36,288 nt of DNA from JAUWNP01 sp034430655 (GTDB lineage: Bacteria; Chloroflexota; Anaerolineae; B4-G1): the NCBI GenBank assembly GCA_034430655.1, contig DAOUEC010000196.1, forward strand, positions 1 through 36,288. Direction: 5' to 3'. Numbering within the stretch: position 1 is the first letter of the stretch; each line of letters opens with the position of its first letter. The notes beneath the pieces are model-generated. The model saw only the letters and a program-made list of their open reading frames with translations, had not been told where the DNA came from and searched no databases. Shown piece after piece: positions 16,589 to 24,200 of this stretch. The translations under genes and the position numbers were made by a program.

Positions 16589-17707
16589 TCAGTGCAGCAC
16601 TACCTCGGTCCAGGCTTCGATCCACGCCTCACGGTTGATCTCTATGGCCGCGTAGTCCACCTCGGCCGGATGCTCAGGGATGACGGCGAACCTGGCAAAG
16701 ACTTCGGGCAGGGCCGCGTTCTGGTTGGCGGGGAACATGAACATGTGCAGCGGAATATCCTCTTGGAAGGTTGTGCCGAGCATGAAGTCCACCCAGGCCT
16801 CCGCCAGGTCGTGGTTCTGCGTGCCCTTGAGGATGCCAACGAACTCGATCTGCCGGAAGCAACTACCGTCGCTGACGACCGCCGCCGTGGGTGCCTCCTC
16901 GAAGGGCTCCTCCGCGAAGTACACCTCCACCGGCGGGCTGCTGGCGTAACTGACGACGATGGGCCGGTCGCCCTCCCCACCGGAGCCGTAGGTGAACTGT
17001 CCCCAGTAGGCATCTTCCCACCCCTCGGTCACCAGCACGTTGTTGTCCCGCAGGTCGGCCCAGTAGTCCAGATAGGTGTAGTTGCCCGTCTCACCGAAGT
17101 GGCCTACCGTCGCCAGCAAAAGCGCCAGCCCCGGCGATGACGTGGCAGGGTTCTCCACCACCGTCAGGCCCTCGTACTCGGGCTTCGCCAGGTCCTCCAG
17201 GTTGGCGGGCGGCGTCAGGCCGTGCTCGGCGAACCAGGCTTTATCGAAATTGAGGCAGACGTTGCCGTAGTCCACCGGCAGCGCCCGGTGCTGGGGGTCG
17301 AGTTCCAGGTGATCGGGGATTTCGGCCAGGAGCGGCGAGGCATAGGGTTCGAAGATGTCGGCCTCGAGTGCCCGGCCGAGGAGGGTGCTGTCCACGCCGT
17401 AGAGGACATCGGCCATGGGATTGTCGCGGCTGAGGATGGCCTGGTTGAGGACCACGCCCGCGTCGCCAGCCTGGAGAATCTCGACCTCGGCGTTATACTG
17501 CGCCTCGAAGGCAGCGAGTACCTCCTCGCTGATGTCGAAACTGTCGTGGGTCATCACCTGCATCTTGCGGGGCTCAGGCGGCGCGGTCAGTGTCGGGACC
17601 TCAGGCAGCGCGGTCGGCGTCAGGGCCTCAGTTGGAGGGGCCGGGCCAGGCCTGCAGGCCACCAGCGCCAGCAACCCAATCAGCGTAAATACACTCACAC
17701 GTTTCAT
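16589..17707 (-). CDS. thiB: thiamine-binding periplasmic-type lipoprotein
   Basis: A 372-residue binding protein of the ThiB/TbpA group. Signal peptide with lipobox: MKRVSVFTLIGLLALVAC, lipidated Cys at residue 18, then a Pro/Thr-rich tether. The mature protein has family segments VMTHDSFDISEEVLAAFEAQ, ADVLYGVDSTLL, LPVDYGNVCLNFDK, IVVSYASSPPVEVYF and GSCFRQIEFVGILKG. GGGAGGTG precedes the ATG. It lies after the thiamine pyrophosphokinase gene in a TPP-riboswitch operon, so the ligand is probably thiamine or a phosphate ester. Fe3+-binding relatives are less likely given this context. Confidence 0.92.
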   Translation of the reverse strand: MKRVSVFTLIGLLALVACRPGPAPPTEALTPTALPEVPTLTAPPEPRKMQVMTHDSFDISEEVLAAFEAQYNAEVEILQAGDAGVVLNQAILSRDNPMADVLYGVDSTLLGRALEADIFEPYASPLLAEIPDHLELDPQHRALPVDYGNVCLNFDKAWFAEHGLTPPANLEDLAKPEYEGLTVVENPATSSPGLALLLATVGHFGETGNYTYLDYWADLRDNNVLVTEGWEDAYWGQFTYGSGGEGDRPIVVSYASSPPVEVYFAEEPFEEAPTAAVVSDGSCFRQIEFVGILKGTQNHDLAEAWVDFMLGTTFQEDIPLHMFMFPANQNAALPEVFARFAVIPEHPAEVDYAAIEINREAWIEAWTEVVLH

Positions 17708-17720
17708 CTTTCACCTCCCA

Positions 17721-17832
17721 CTTGCATACTTGCCTACCTGCATACTTGCCTACCTGCATACTTGCCTACTTGCATACTTGCCTACTCGCATACTTGCACA
17801 CCTGCCTATCTGCACACCTGTCCACTTACGTG
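17721..17832. repeat. octamer array at the end of thiN
   Basis: Thirteen or fourteen 8-nt units in one register, mostly CTTGCCTA, CTTGCATA or CCTGCATA, becoming degenerate after 17800. It fills the gap between thiB and thiN and extends into the thiN coding end, where a unit supplies the TAG stop. Confidence 0.92.
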
Positions 17833-18468
17833 CGTTACCACACACAGGAGCAGCCCCCGCCGCACGCGCACGCGGGCAATCTGCGCCGCCAGCACGTTGC
17901 TCACCCCTCGCGCCGGGCCGAAGCGCAGGCTATCTTCGTGCAGCGACCACTCCAGCCCTTCGGTTGTCACCCCCACCGCGTCGCCACCCAGAGGGATAAG
18001 GGAGACAGTGTCGCCGGGCTGGCCCTCAATGAGCGCGTCGTCGCGGCCATCACGGATGAGGAAGGCTGTCTGCGGGCCCTCTACGATGCGCACGTCGAGC
18101 CCGCTCAATTCAGGCAACGACAGCAGCAGCACATTGGCGATGGTCTGATCCAGACGCCCCCCCAGGGCCGCCAGGATGACGATTTCGGTCGCGCCCTCAC
18201 GCACGGCGTGAAGGAGTGCCAGTTCCAGGTCGGTTTCGTCCTTGCGAGGCGAAAAGTGGATGATCTGCGAGCCGGCCGCCTCCAGGCGTGCCTGGTCGGC
18301 AGGGGGCAGCGAATCGAGGTCGCCGATGACGACGTGAGGTATCACGCCGGCTGCCAAGGCGTACCGGGTCCCTCCGTCGGCAGCGATAATAAGGTCATCG
18401 GGGTGCAACAGGTCTCGTGTACCCTGTGGATCGGCAGACTCCCCGTTGGCGAAGATGATGGCGCGCAT
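17806..18468 (-). CDS. thiN: thiamine pyrophosphokinase
   Basis: About 220 residues. The enzyme transfers pyrophosphate from ATP to thiamine to give TPP in the cytoplasm. Diagnostic motifs are intact: ADGGTRYA, VIGDLDSLP, PRKDETDLELAL, LGGRLDQTIANVLLL and the late GVSN. The ATG at 18468 is preferred, and a TTG at 18474 would add two residues. It is the first gene after a TPP riboswitch and terminator, followed by the thiamine importer genes, so uptake and activation are co-regulated. The last few residues (about HVSGQVCR) and the stop run into the octamer array, so the C-terminus has been rewritten by the repeat. Confidence 0.95.
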   Translation of the reverse strand: MRAIIFANGESADPQGTRDLLHPDDLIIAADGGTRYALAAGVIPHVVIGDLDSLPPADQARLEAAGSQIIHFSPRKDETDLELALLHAVREGATEIVILAALGGRLDQTIANVLLLSLPELSGLDVRIVEGPQTAFLIRDGRDDALIEGQPGDTVSLIPLGGDAVGVTTEGLEWSLHEDSLRFGPARGVSNVLAAQIARVRVRRGLLLCVVTHVSGQVCR

Positions 18469-18506
18469 GGTCAATAGAACACGGATTTCAGGACATCAAC
18501 GGATAT

Positions 18507-18535
18507 AAAAAGCCGCCCCGGCCAGCGGGGCGGCT
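18507..18535 (-). terminator. riboswitch-controlled intrinsic terminator
   Basis: On the minus strand AGCCGCCCC and GGGGCGGCT form a stem of about 10 bp with a 5-base loop, followed by TTTTT. It lies between the TPP aptamer and thiN. CCGCTGGC, at the stem-loop top, is perfectly complementary to GCCAGCGG in the aptamer. Confidence 0.93.
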
Positions 18536-18545
18536 GCATTGCACG

Positions 18546-18653
18546 CTCAGTGGTCTCCCTCCGCTGGCATTACCCAGATCAGGTTCCAAGGGTCGGTGCC
18601 GGCGGTCTGCGACCGGGACACCCTCTCAGCCTGGCTCCCCAGGCTCCCCTGAA
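18546..18653 (-). ncRNA. TPP riboswitch (THI element)
   Basis: The minus strand carries the conserved blocks GGCTGAGAGGG, ACCCTTGGAACCTGATCTGG and GTAATGCCAGCG followed by AGGGA in order. The ends pair as P1 (TTCAG at 18653-18649 with CTGAG at 18550-18546). It lies between a consensus promoter and an intrinsic terminator ahead of thiN, so TPP binding should stop transcription of the thiamine operon. Confidence 0.97.
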
Positions 18654-18691
18654 GGTATGGTTTCAGCGCGTGTCTCTAAAAGTACACTTGA

Positions 18692-18720
18692 ATTATACTA
18701 CCTCTTTACCGATTTGGCAA
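18692..18720 (-). promoter_or_regulatory. sigma-70 promoter of the thiamine operon
   Basis: -35 TTGCCA (18720-18715), 17-nt spacer, -10 TATAAT (18697-18692). Transcription would start about 30 nt before the riboswitch aptamer. Confidence 0.88.
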
Positions 18721-18779
18721 AATCCACACCGCTCGCCGGAATCGCCGGCTCCCTCTCAATCAACGGCGGGAGAGAAATG

Positions 18780-18944
18780 CTACTCTTCCGGCACGGGCGC
18801 GGTCGGGCTGACGCGGCGGATCTTCGCGATCAACTGCTGGCGCTCAGCGTGATTGGTCGCCTGCGCCAACCGCCCACGCAGATAGCGCAACTTTCGCTTG
18901 CGGGTCTGCCGTCGGCTTCGCTTTCGATCTTTCTCTGTTCGCAC
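18780..18944 (-). CDS. short, strongly basic conserved-looking protein
   Basis: A 54-residue frame starting at a GTG at 18944 with GAGGAGG about 6 nt upstream, one of the best ribosome sites in the window. The product is rich in Arg and Lys (KRSRRQTRKRKLR), has a middle segment predicted helical (LRGRLAQATNHAERQQLIAKIRR) and ends VSPTAPVPEE. It reminds me of a family of short uncharacterised bacterial proteins ending in an IRRxSP motif, but I am not certain of the family name. It lies between asnS and the thiamine promoter and is probably cotranscribed with asnS. RNA or ribosome binding would fit its charge but is a guess. Confidence 0.75.
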   Translation of the reverse strand: MRTEKDRKRSRRQTRKRKLRYLRGRLAQATNHAERQQLIAKIRRVSPTAPVPEE

Positions 18945-18969
18945 TATTTCCTCCTCGTTTCTTGTTCTT

Positions 18970-19004
18970 GGTCATTGGTCAGTGGTCATTAGTCATTACT
19001 CATG
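18970..19004. repeat. heptamer array at the asnS stop codon
   Basis: Five 7-nt units (GGTCATT, GGTCAGT, GGTCATT, AGTCATT, ACTCATG). The last unit contains the asnS stop codon (19000-19002). Confidence 0.8.
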
Positions 19005-20337
19005 GATATACACGCTTCAACATACGCGGGAAGGGAATCGTCTCCCGCAGGTGATCCAGGCCACAGATCCAGGTCACAGTGCGCTCGACCCCCAGCCCAA
19101 AGCCGGAGTGGGGAACCGAGCCGTATTGCCGCAGGTCAATGTACCACTCGAACGCCTCGCGGGGCAGGTTCCACTCCTTGAGGCGATCAAGCAACAGGTC
19201 GGGGTCAGAGATGCGCTCCGAGCCGCCGATGATCTCCCCATACCCCTCCGGAGCCAGCAGGTCTGTGCTCTTGGAGACCTCTGGCCGGCCGGGCCAGGGC
19301 TCCATGTAAAACGCCTTGGCGTAGGTCGGGTAGCCGTAGACAAAGACGGGTTTCTCAAAGCGTTTGGACAGTTCCGTCTCGTGCGGGCTGCCGAGGTCAT
19401 CCCCCCACTCGATTGCCAGGAGTCCTCTCAGTTCTTCGTCGTCCGTCTGCTCCTGAATCTCCGCCAGCATCTCCAGCGCCTCGTCGTAGGAGATACGGGG
19501 GAAAGGTGGCACCACCTTCTCCAGGTGACTGGTATCCCGCCCCAGCAACGCCAACTCCTGCGACCGCTCGCGCAGACAGGTCTGGACGATGTAGGAGATG
19601 AACTGCTCCCCGATCTCCATCAACTGATCGAGGTCGCAGAAGGTAGCCTCCGGCTCCACCATCCAGAACTCGGTCAGGTGGCGGCGGGTCTTGGACTTCT
19701 CGGCGCGGAAAGTGGGGCCGAAGCAGTAGACGCGGCCGAAAGCGTAGATGTCCGCCTCGTTGTAAAGTTGCCCCGACTGGGCCAGGTAGGCCGGTTCGCC
19801 AAAGTAGTCGGTCTCGAAGAGGGTGGTCGTGCCCTCGCAAGCGGCCGGGGTGAGGATGGGCGTGTCCAGGTTGACGAAGCCGTGATCGTCGAGCCAGTCG
19901 CGGATGGCGCGGATGACGGTGGCCCGCACCCGCAGCACAGCCCACTGGCGCTGCGAGCGAATCCACAGGTGGCGGTGGTCCATCAAGAACTCGACCCCGT
20001 GCTCTTTGGGCTGGATGGGGTAGTCCTGGGCCACCTGGAGCACCTGCAGACCAGTGACGCCAAGTTCGTAGCCGCCGGGGATACCTGGGGCGCGGGAGTC
20101 ATGGCGGACGGTGCCGGTGACGACGAGGGACGATTCCTGTGTCAGGCCCCGGGCCGCCTCGAAGACCTCCGGGCTGACCTCTTTTTGAAAGACGACGCAC
20201 TGGGCAAAGCCGGTGCCATCCCGCACCTGGAGGAACTGGAGTCTCCCTTTGTCGGTGCGATTGTACAACCACCCCTGGAGCGTGACTTCCTCCCCCACGT
20301 GCTGAGCGATGTCCTGGATGTGGATCGTCTTGGGCAT
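19000..20337 (-). CDS. asnS: asparaginyl-tRNA synthetase
   Basis: About 445 residues, normal for AsnRS. It has an N-terminal OB-fold anticodon-binding domain (about 15-100, EEVTLQGWLYNRTDKG) and the class II catalytic core. Visible are VNLDTPILTPAACEGTTTLF, motif 2 in GPTFRAEKSKTRRHLTEFWM, EIIGGSERI, and motif 3 GLGVERTVTWICGLDH with PFPRMLKR at the end. The start at 20337 (MPKTIHI) has AGGAG upstream. Longer upstream in-frame starts would add unrelated low-complexity sequence. It charges tRNA-Asn with asparagine. A promoter lies 33 nt upstream. Confidence 0.97.
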   Translation of the reverse strand: MPKTIHIQDIAQHVGEEVTLQGWLYNRTDKGRLQFLQVRDGTGFAQCVVFQKEVSPEVFEAARGLTQESSLVVTGTVRHDSRAPGIPGGYELGVTGLQVLQVAQDYPIQPKEHGVEFLMDHRHLWIRSQRQWAVLRVRATVIRAIRDWLDDHGFVNLDTPILTPAACEGTTTLFETDYFGEPAYLAQSGQLYNEADIYAFGRVYCFGPTFRAEKSKTRRHLTEFWMVEPEATFCDLDQLMEIGEQFISYIVQTCLRERSQELALLGRDTSHLEKVVPPFPRISYDEALEMLAEIQEQTDDEELRGLLAIEWGDDLGSPHETELSKRFEKPVFVYGYPTYAKAFYMEPWPGRPEVSKSTDLLAPEGYGEIIGGSERISDPDLLLDRLKEWNLPREAFEWYIDLRQYGSVPHSGFGLGVERTVTWICGLDHLRETIPFPRMLKRVYP

Positions 20338-20369
20338 AGTGGCATCTCCTCTCGTGGTGCTTGGGGGAG

Positions 20370-20398
20370 ATTGTACCGCAGAATGGGAAAGGAGGCAA
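20370..20398 (-). promoter_or_regulatory. promoter of asnS
   Basis: -35 TTGCCT (20398-20393), 17-nt spacer, -10 TACAAT (20375-20370). The placement upstream of the asnS start is suitable. Confidence 0.75.
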
Positions 20399-20406
20399 GA
20401 GGGCGG

Positions 20407-20442
20407 AATGAACAATGAGCAAATGAACAATGAACAATCATG
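20407..20442. repeat. heptamer array upstream of asnS
   Basis: AATGAAC, AATGAGC, AAATGAAC (one extra A), AATGAAC and AATCATG. It lies just upstream of the asnS promoter. Confidence 0.75.
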
Positions 20443-20507
20443 GCCTGAGACCCAAAGTCAGAGGCCCGAACCGGAGTGGAGGCAGGACTCATTGCTGAGT
20501 GACCAAC

Positions 20508-20533
20508 CGGGTCTCTGCTTGACAGGAGACCCG
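20508..20533 (+). promoter_or_regulatory. inverted-repeat operator of the toxin-antitoxin pair
   Basis: CGGGTCTC (20508-20515) and GAGACCCG (20526-20533) are a perfect 8-bp inverted repeat. The -35 box TTGACA (20519-20524) lies between the arms, so a bound antitoxin would block RNA polymerase. Confidence 0.7.
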
Positions 20534-20547
20534 CCTGGAGGTAAAAT
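20519..20547 (+). promoter_or_regulatory. consensus promoter of the toxin-antitoxin operon
   Basis: -35 TTGACA (20519-20524), 17-nt spacer, -10 TAAAAT (20542-20547). The antitoxin ATG is 47 nt downstream. Confidence 0.88.
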
Positions 20548-20593
20548 ATATGAGTAAAAGTAGGGAGAGTGGAGAGAAGTAAGGAGATAAAGA

Positions 20594-20857
20594 ATGATCT
20601 GGACAGCCACGGTTTCGTCAAAAGGCCAGTTAACCATCCCCAAGCCGGTGCGGAAGGCGCTGGGGCTCAAACCTGGTGCAAAAGTGCTCTTCACCCTACA
20701 CGAAGGAAAGGCAGAACTGGAACCAATTTCGGGGGACATCCAGCAATGGCGTGGAACGCTGCGGGCGGAGGGCCCGGGTGTCCCCTGGGCAGAGGTTCGG
20801 GAACATGTGCGTCGAGCCATCGCCGAGGAGACGGTTCGTGAGATGCAGAGCGATTGA
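20594..20857 (+). CDS. AbrB/VapB-type antitoxin
   Basis: An 87-residue protein with an N-terminal swapped-hairpin AbrB/MazE DNA-binding domain (ATVSSKGQLTIPKPVRKALG, then KPGAKVLFTLHEGK). The C-terminal tail (about 50-87) should wrap the toxin. AAGGAG stands 7 nt before the ATG. It overlaps the PIN toxin gene by 20 nt, the usual antitoxin-first order. It probably represses its own promoter through the inverted repeat around the -35 box. Confidence 0.93.
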   Translation: MIWTATVSSKGQLTIPKPVRKALGLKPGAKVLFTLHEGKAELEPISGDIQQWRGTLRAEGPGVPWAEVREHVRRAIAEETVREMQSD

Positions 20858-21245
20858 CGCCAACGTCATCCTTCGCTTTCTGCTAGATGAACCTCCCGAG
20901 CAGGCAGAGCACTGCCAGGCTCTCTTCGCTCGCCTCCAGGCCGGTGAGGAGGAGGTCTATCTGCCGGAAGTGGCGCTCAGCGATGTCGTCTGGACCCTCC
21001 AGAGCTTCCACCGCTGGCCTCGCGAGCGTATTACTCGTTTCGCCTATGACGTGATCTCTCTGAGAGGCACCAGGATGGCCCGCAAATCCCTGGTTCAGGA
21101 CGCCATTCACCTCTACGTTAAGCATCGCATAGACTTCTCTGACGCCCTCATCGCCGCTGAGATGCTCCACGGAGGTTACGCGGAGATTTACTCCTATGAC
21201 CGGGACTTCGACCAGGTAGCGGGGGTGGGGCGAGTGGAGCCGTAG
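20838..21245 (+). CDS. PIN-domain ribonuclease toxin, VapC-like
   Basis: About 135 residues of PIN fold. The acidic site is visible: Asp in AIDANVILRFLL, Glu in LPEVALSDVVW, Asp in DFSDALIAAEM, and late Asp in YSYDRDFD. The GTG at 20838 starts inside the antitoxin gene and gives a standard PIN N-terminus. Longer upstream reading would only be antitoxin sequence in another frame. VapC-type toxins cleave specific RNAs, but the target is unknown here. The gene ends 32 bp from the convergent flippase-fusion gene. Confidence 0.92.
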   Translation: MRCRAIDANVILRFLLDEPPEQAEHCQALFARLQAGEEEVYLPEVALSDVVWTLQSFHRWPRERITRFAYDVISLRGTRMARKSLVQDAIHLYVKHRIDFSDALIAAEMLHGGYAEIYSYDRDFDQVAGVGRVEP

Positions 21246-21277
21246 GCACATCGCGACGCCTTGAGATGAGACAAGTA

Positions 21278-24200
21278 CTAGGCCAACACTATTCTGCGCA
21301 GCGGTGCCGGCAACAGCGGCGCCAGCAGCGCCCGCTCCTCCGGCGTGAGGGCGCGCAGGAGAACCAGTGCCAGCGGGTAGACCACCACCCCCGCCAGAAG
21401 CGCCAGCGCCGTGCTGAAGGACGAGGTGGACCAGACCACGCCCCCCATCACCAGCCCGGCTAGCAGGGGCCGGCCCAACGTCCGCACCCACCCCACCGGC
21501 CCCAGGTGGCGACGCAGGTCGGCGTAGAACAACAGCGCCAACAGCAACTCCCCAGCGATGATAATCCACGCCGACGCGACGTAACCGAACGTCCGCACGA
21601 AGATCAAATTCGCCGCTATGGTGAAGACGACGCGTGCGCCGGAGGCCAGGAGCACGTAACGCTGGCGATTGAGCGCGATGAGCACGTAGTTGGTCAGGCT
21701 GTTGATCCAGCCGAAGATGATAGACCAGATCAACAGTCGCAGGATCACCGCGCCGTGGGGTAGGAACCTTCCTCCACTGAGCAACCCCACCAGCGGCGTC
21801 GCCAGCAGCGCGACGAGCACAGCCGCTGGCAGCGCGACCATCGTCAACATCTTGACGGACAACCGATACGAGCGCCGTAGCCCGGACCGGTCCTGGGCGG
21901 CCTGGCGCGACATCACCGGGAAGACGGCGAAGGTGAAAAAGGAGGGAATGATGTTGAGCGCGTCCAGCCATTTGCGCGCAGCGTCGTACCAGCCCACCAC
22001 TGCGTCGCCTTGCAAGAACTGTAGAAGCACCCCGTTGATGCCGGTAAAGAGCGCCTGCATAAGCAGCGAGGCCATCAGCGGCCAACTTTCGGCCAGCATC
22101 GTGCGCTGCAAGGGCCACACAACGCGCCCGCGAGCGCGGGGCAGCCCGGCCCAGATCAGCCGCCGCGCCAGGAGCGCCAGGATCGCCAACGTCGCTATGT
22201 TGGTCAGAATAGAGACTCCCGCCAGCCCGATGATCCCCATCCCGCCCACCAGCACCAGCACCCCCAGGGTGACCCTGACGACGGTGGTCACGGTCTGGAC
22301 GGCAGCGGGGTATTCGTTTTTCTCACAGCCGCGGAAGAGCGCCGTCAGGCCGTTGGCCACGGTATTCGGCAGTAAACCGGCATAGAGCAACACAACTGCC
22401 CACACCGTCTCGGCCGCCAGCGGAGTACCCAGCGCCTGTCGTCCCGCCAGGAACCCTCCCAACGTCGGTACCACCGCCACGAAAAGTAGCAGGCGCAATA
22501 CAGTCGTGTTGACAAAGAGTTGCCGGGCGTTAGCGCGGTCGCGAGCCACCTCGCGCATCAGATACATGTCCAGGCCGAAGTTAGCGACGATGTCAAACCA
22601 TCCATAGATGACAGTAGCGGTGAAGTAGCGCCCGTTGCCCACCGGTCCCAGGATGCGGGCCATCAGCGCGGCGAAGGCCATATCTATAATAGCCCGGTTG
22701 AACAGGTTGAGGACGATGGGAGCGATGGAGTTCTTCGCCACCCGCCGGACGGTGCTGGCGTCGTCCTCCTCACGGTAGAAGAAGCGCCACAGGTAGAGCC
22801 CGGTCAGGAAGAGCACCAGCATCCCGGCGATGAAGGTGATGAAGGCCCCCACCTTCACGCTGTCGGGGCTGTACTTGAAGCGCACCGTCCACGCGCCCGG
22901 CGAAAGTACCACGCCCCGGAAGTTGCCGTCCACGCGATAAATCTCAACCTGCTGCTCGTCCTCTTCCCCGGCCCCCTGCGGCCGTACGAAGGCCTTCCAA
23001 CCGGGGAAGAACGAATCCGCCAGCACGAGCCAACTCGGCTCAGGCACGGTCGCGTCTACGAAGACCTCGTTGATGGTGTAACGAGTGACGGTTTCAGGTT
23101 TCAGGTTCCAGGTTTCAGGTTGACCGCTGGCGGCCGTACTCTGAACGGTCGCCTTGACGACAACGAAGCGGTGGGGGTCGTAGGTGCGCAGGGCCTCGGC
23201 CACATCGTCGGCGACGATGGCGGCAGAGGCGGGAAGGGTGAAGGCGCGGGGCATCGCCGCCAGGTTCTCGTATACCCGCACCGCGTCATCCTGGTAGACG
23301 AGTTGGTATTTGGGGCTGTTGATCTCCACCTCAGTGATCACGTACTTGACGTTGAGCAGATCGGTGAGTGGGCTATCGAGACTCGACCATTGGTGGAAGG
23401 AAGCGATACGGTTATACTGGCGCTCGTTCTGTGGCTCGATGAGCGCCATATAGTCGGCATACTGGTGAGTGAAGAGTGAGTCGTAGCCGTCCACTGCCTG
23501 CAGGCCGTAGAACATGCCCACGTTGGCGTTCATCGTCTTGGTGGTGTCGGGCGGGGTGAAAGTGGCGTAGCGCCAGAGAGAGGTATCCTGCCGCAGGAAC
23601 TCGACCACCGGCGGGGTGTAGTCCAGCAGCGCCGGGTCTACAGCCGGGTTGAAACCCGCGCCGAAGGTAACGAAGTCCAGCACCAACAACCCCACCGCCA
23701 GGAACTCCCACACGGGCCGGCGACGGACGAAAATCGGGCAGCGACTCACGCGCAGGACGATGCCGGTCCCGGCCAACAGCAGGCCGAAGAGCGCCACCCA
23801 CTCGAACTCGTAGGAGTAGAAAGCACGATAGTCGGGGAAGGCCGCGGGGGCCTTCGCCAGTGACAGGAACACTCGTGCCACCAGCGGCTCGATCTGAGCG
23901 AAGAAGACCCGGCTGAGGATCAGGCCAGCCAGGGTGGCGAGCCCACCCCAGAAGGCAACACTGGCAAGGACGGAGATCAAAGACGGAGAGGTGTTCAGCA
24001 GAAGTAGATTGCGAATGGCGAATAGCGAATGGCGAGTTGTCTCTTGCTTCCTGTTTCCGGCTTCCTGGCCTCCCAGCAAGCGATTCCGGCTCTTGGCGAT
24101 AGCCTCAACGCCAAAACCGGCCAGGATAGCGACGCACAGTGTGAGCGGGAAAACCAAGCGGAACGGAGAATGGGATTGCTCGAGACCCGGCAGTGCGTAG

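Noticed and set aside
15266..17140. 624-codon open frame on the plus strand opposite thiP/thiB
   Set aside because: It is antisense to two well-supported genes, is rich in Gln, Arg and His from GC-skewed codons, and matches no family.
17721..17832. Possible CRISPR array
   Set aside because: The units are 8 nt and contiguous with no spacers, and no cas genes are present.
18898..20418. 506-codon open frame on the plus strand opposite asnS
   Set aside because: It mirrors asnS with its codon bias and has no ribosome site or motif. asnS is unambiguous.
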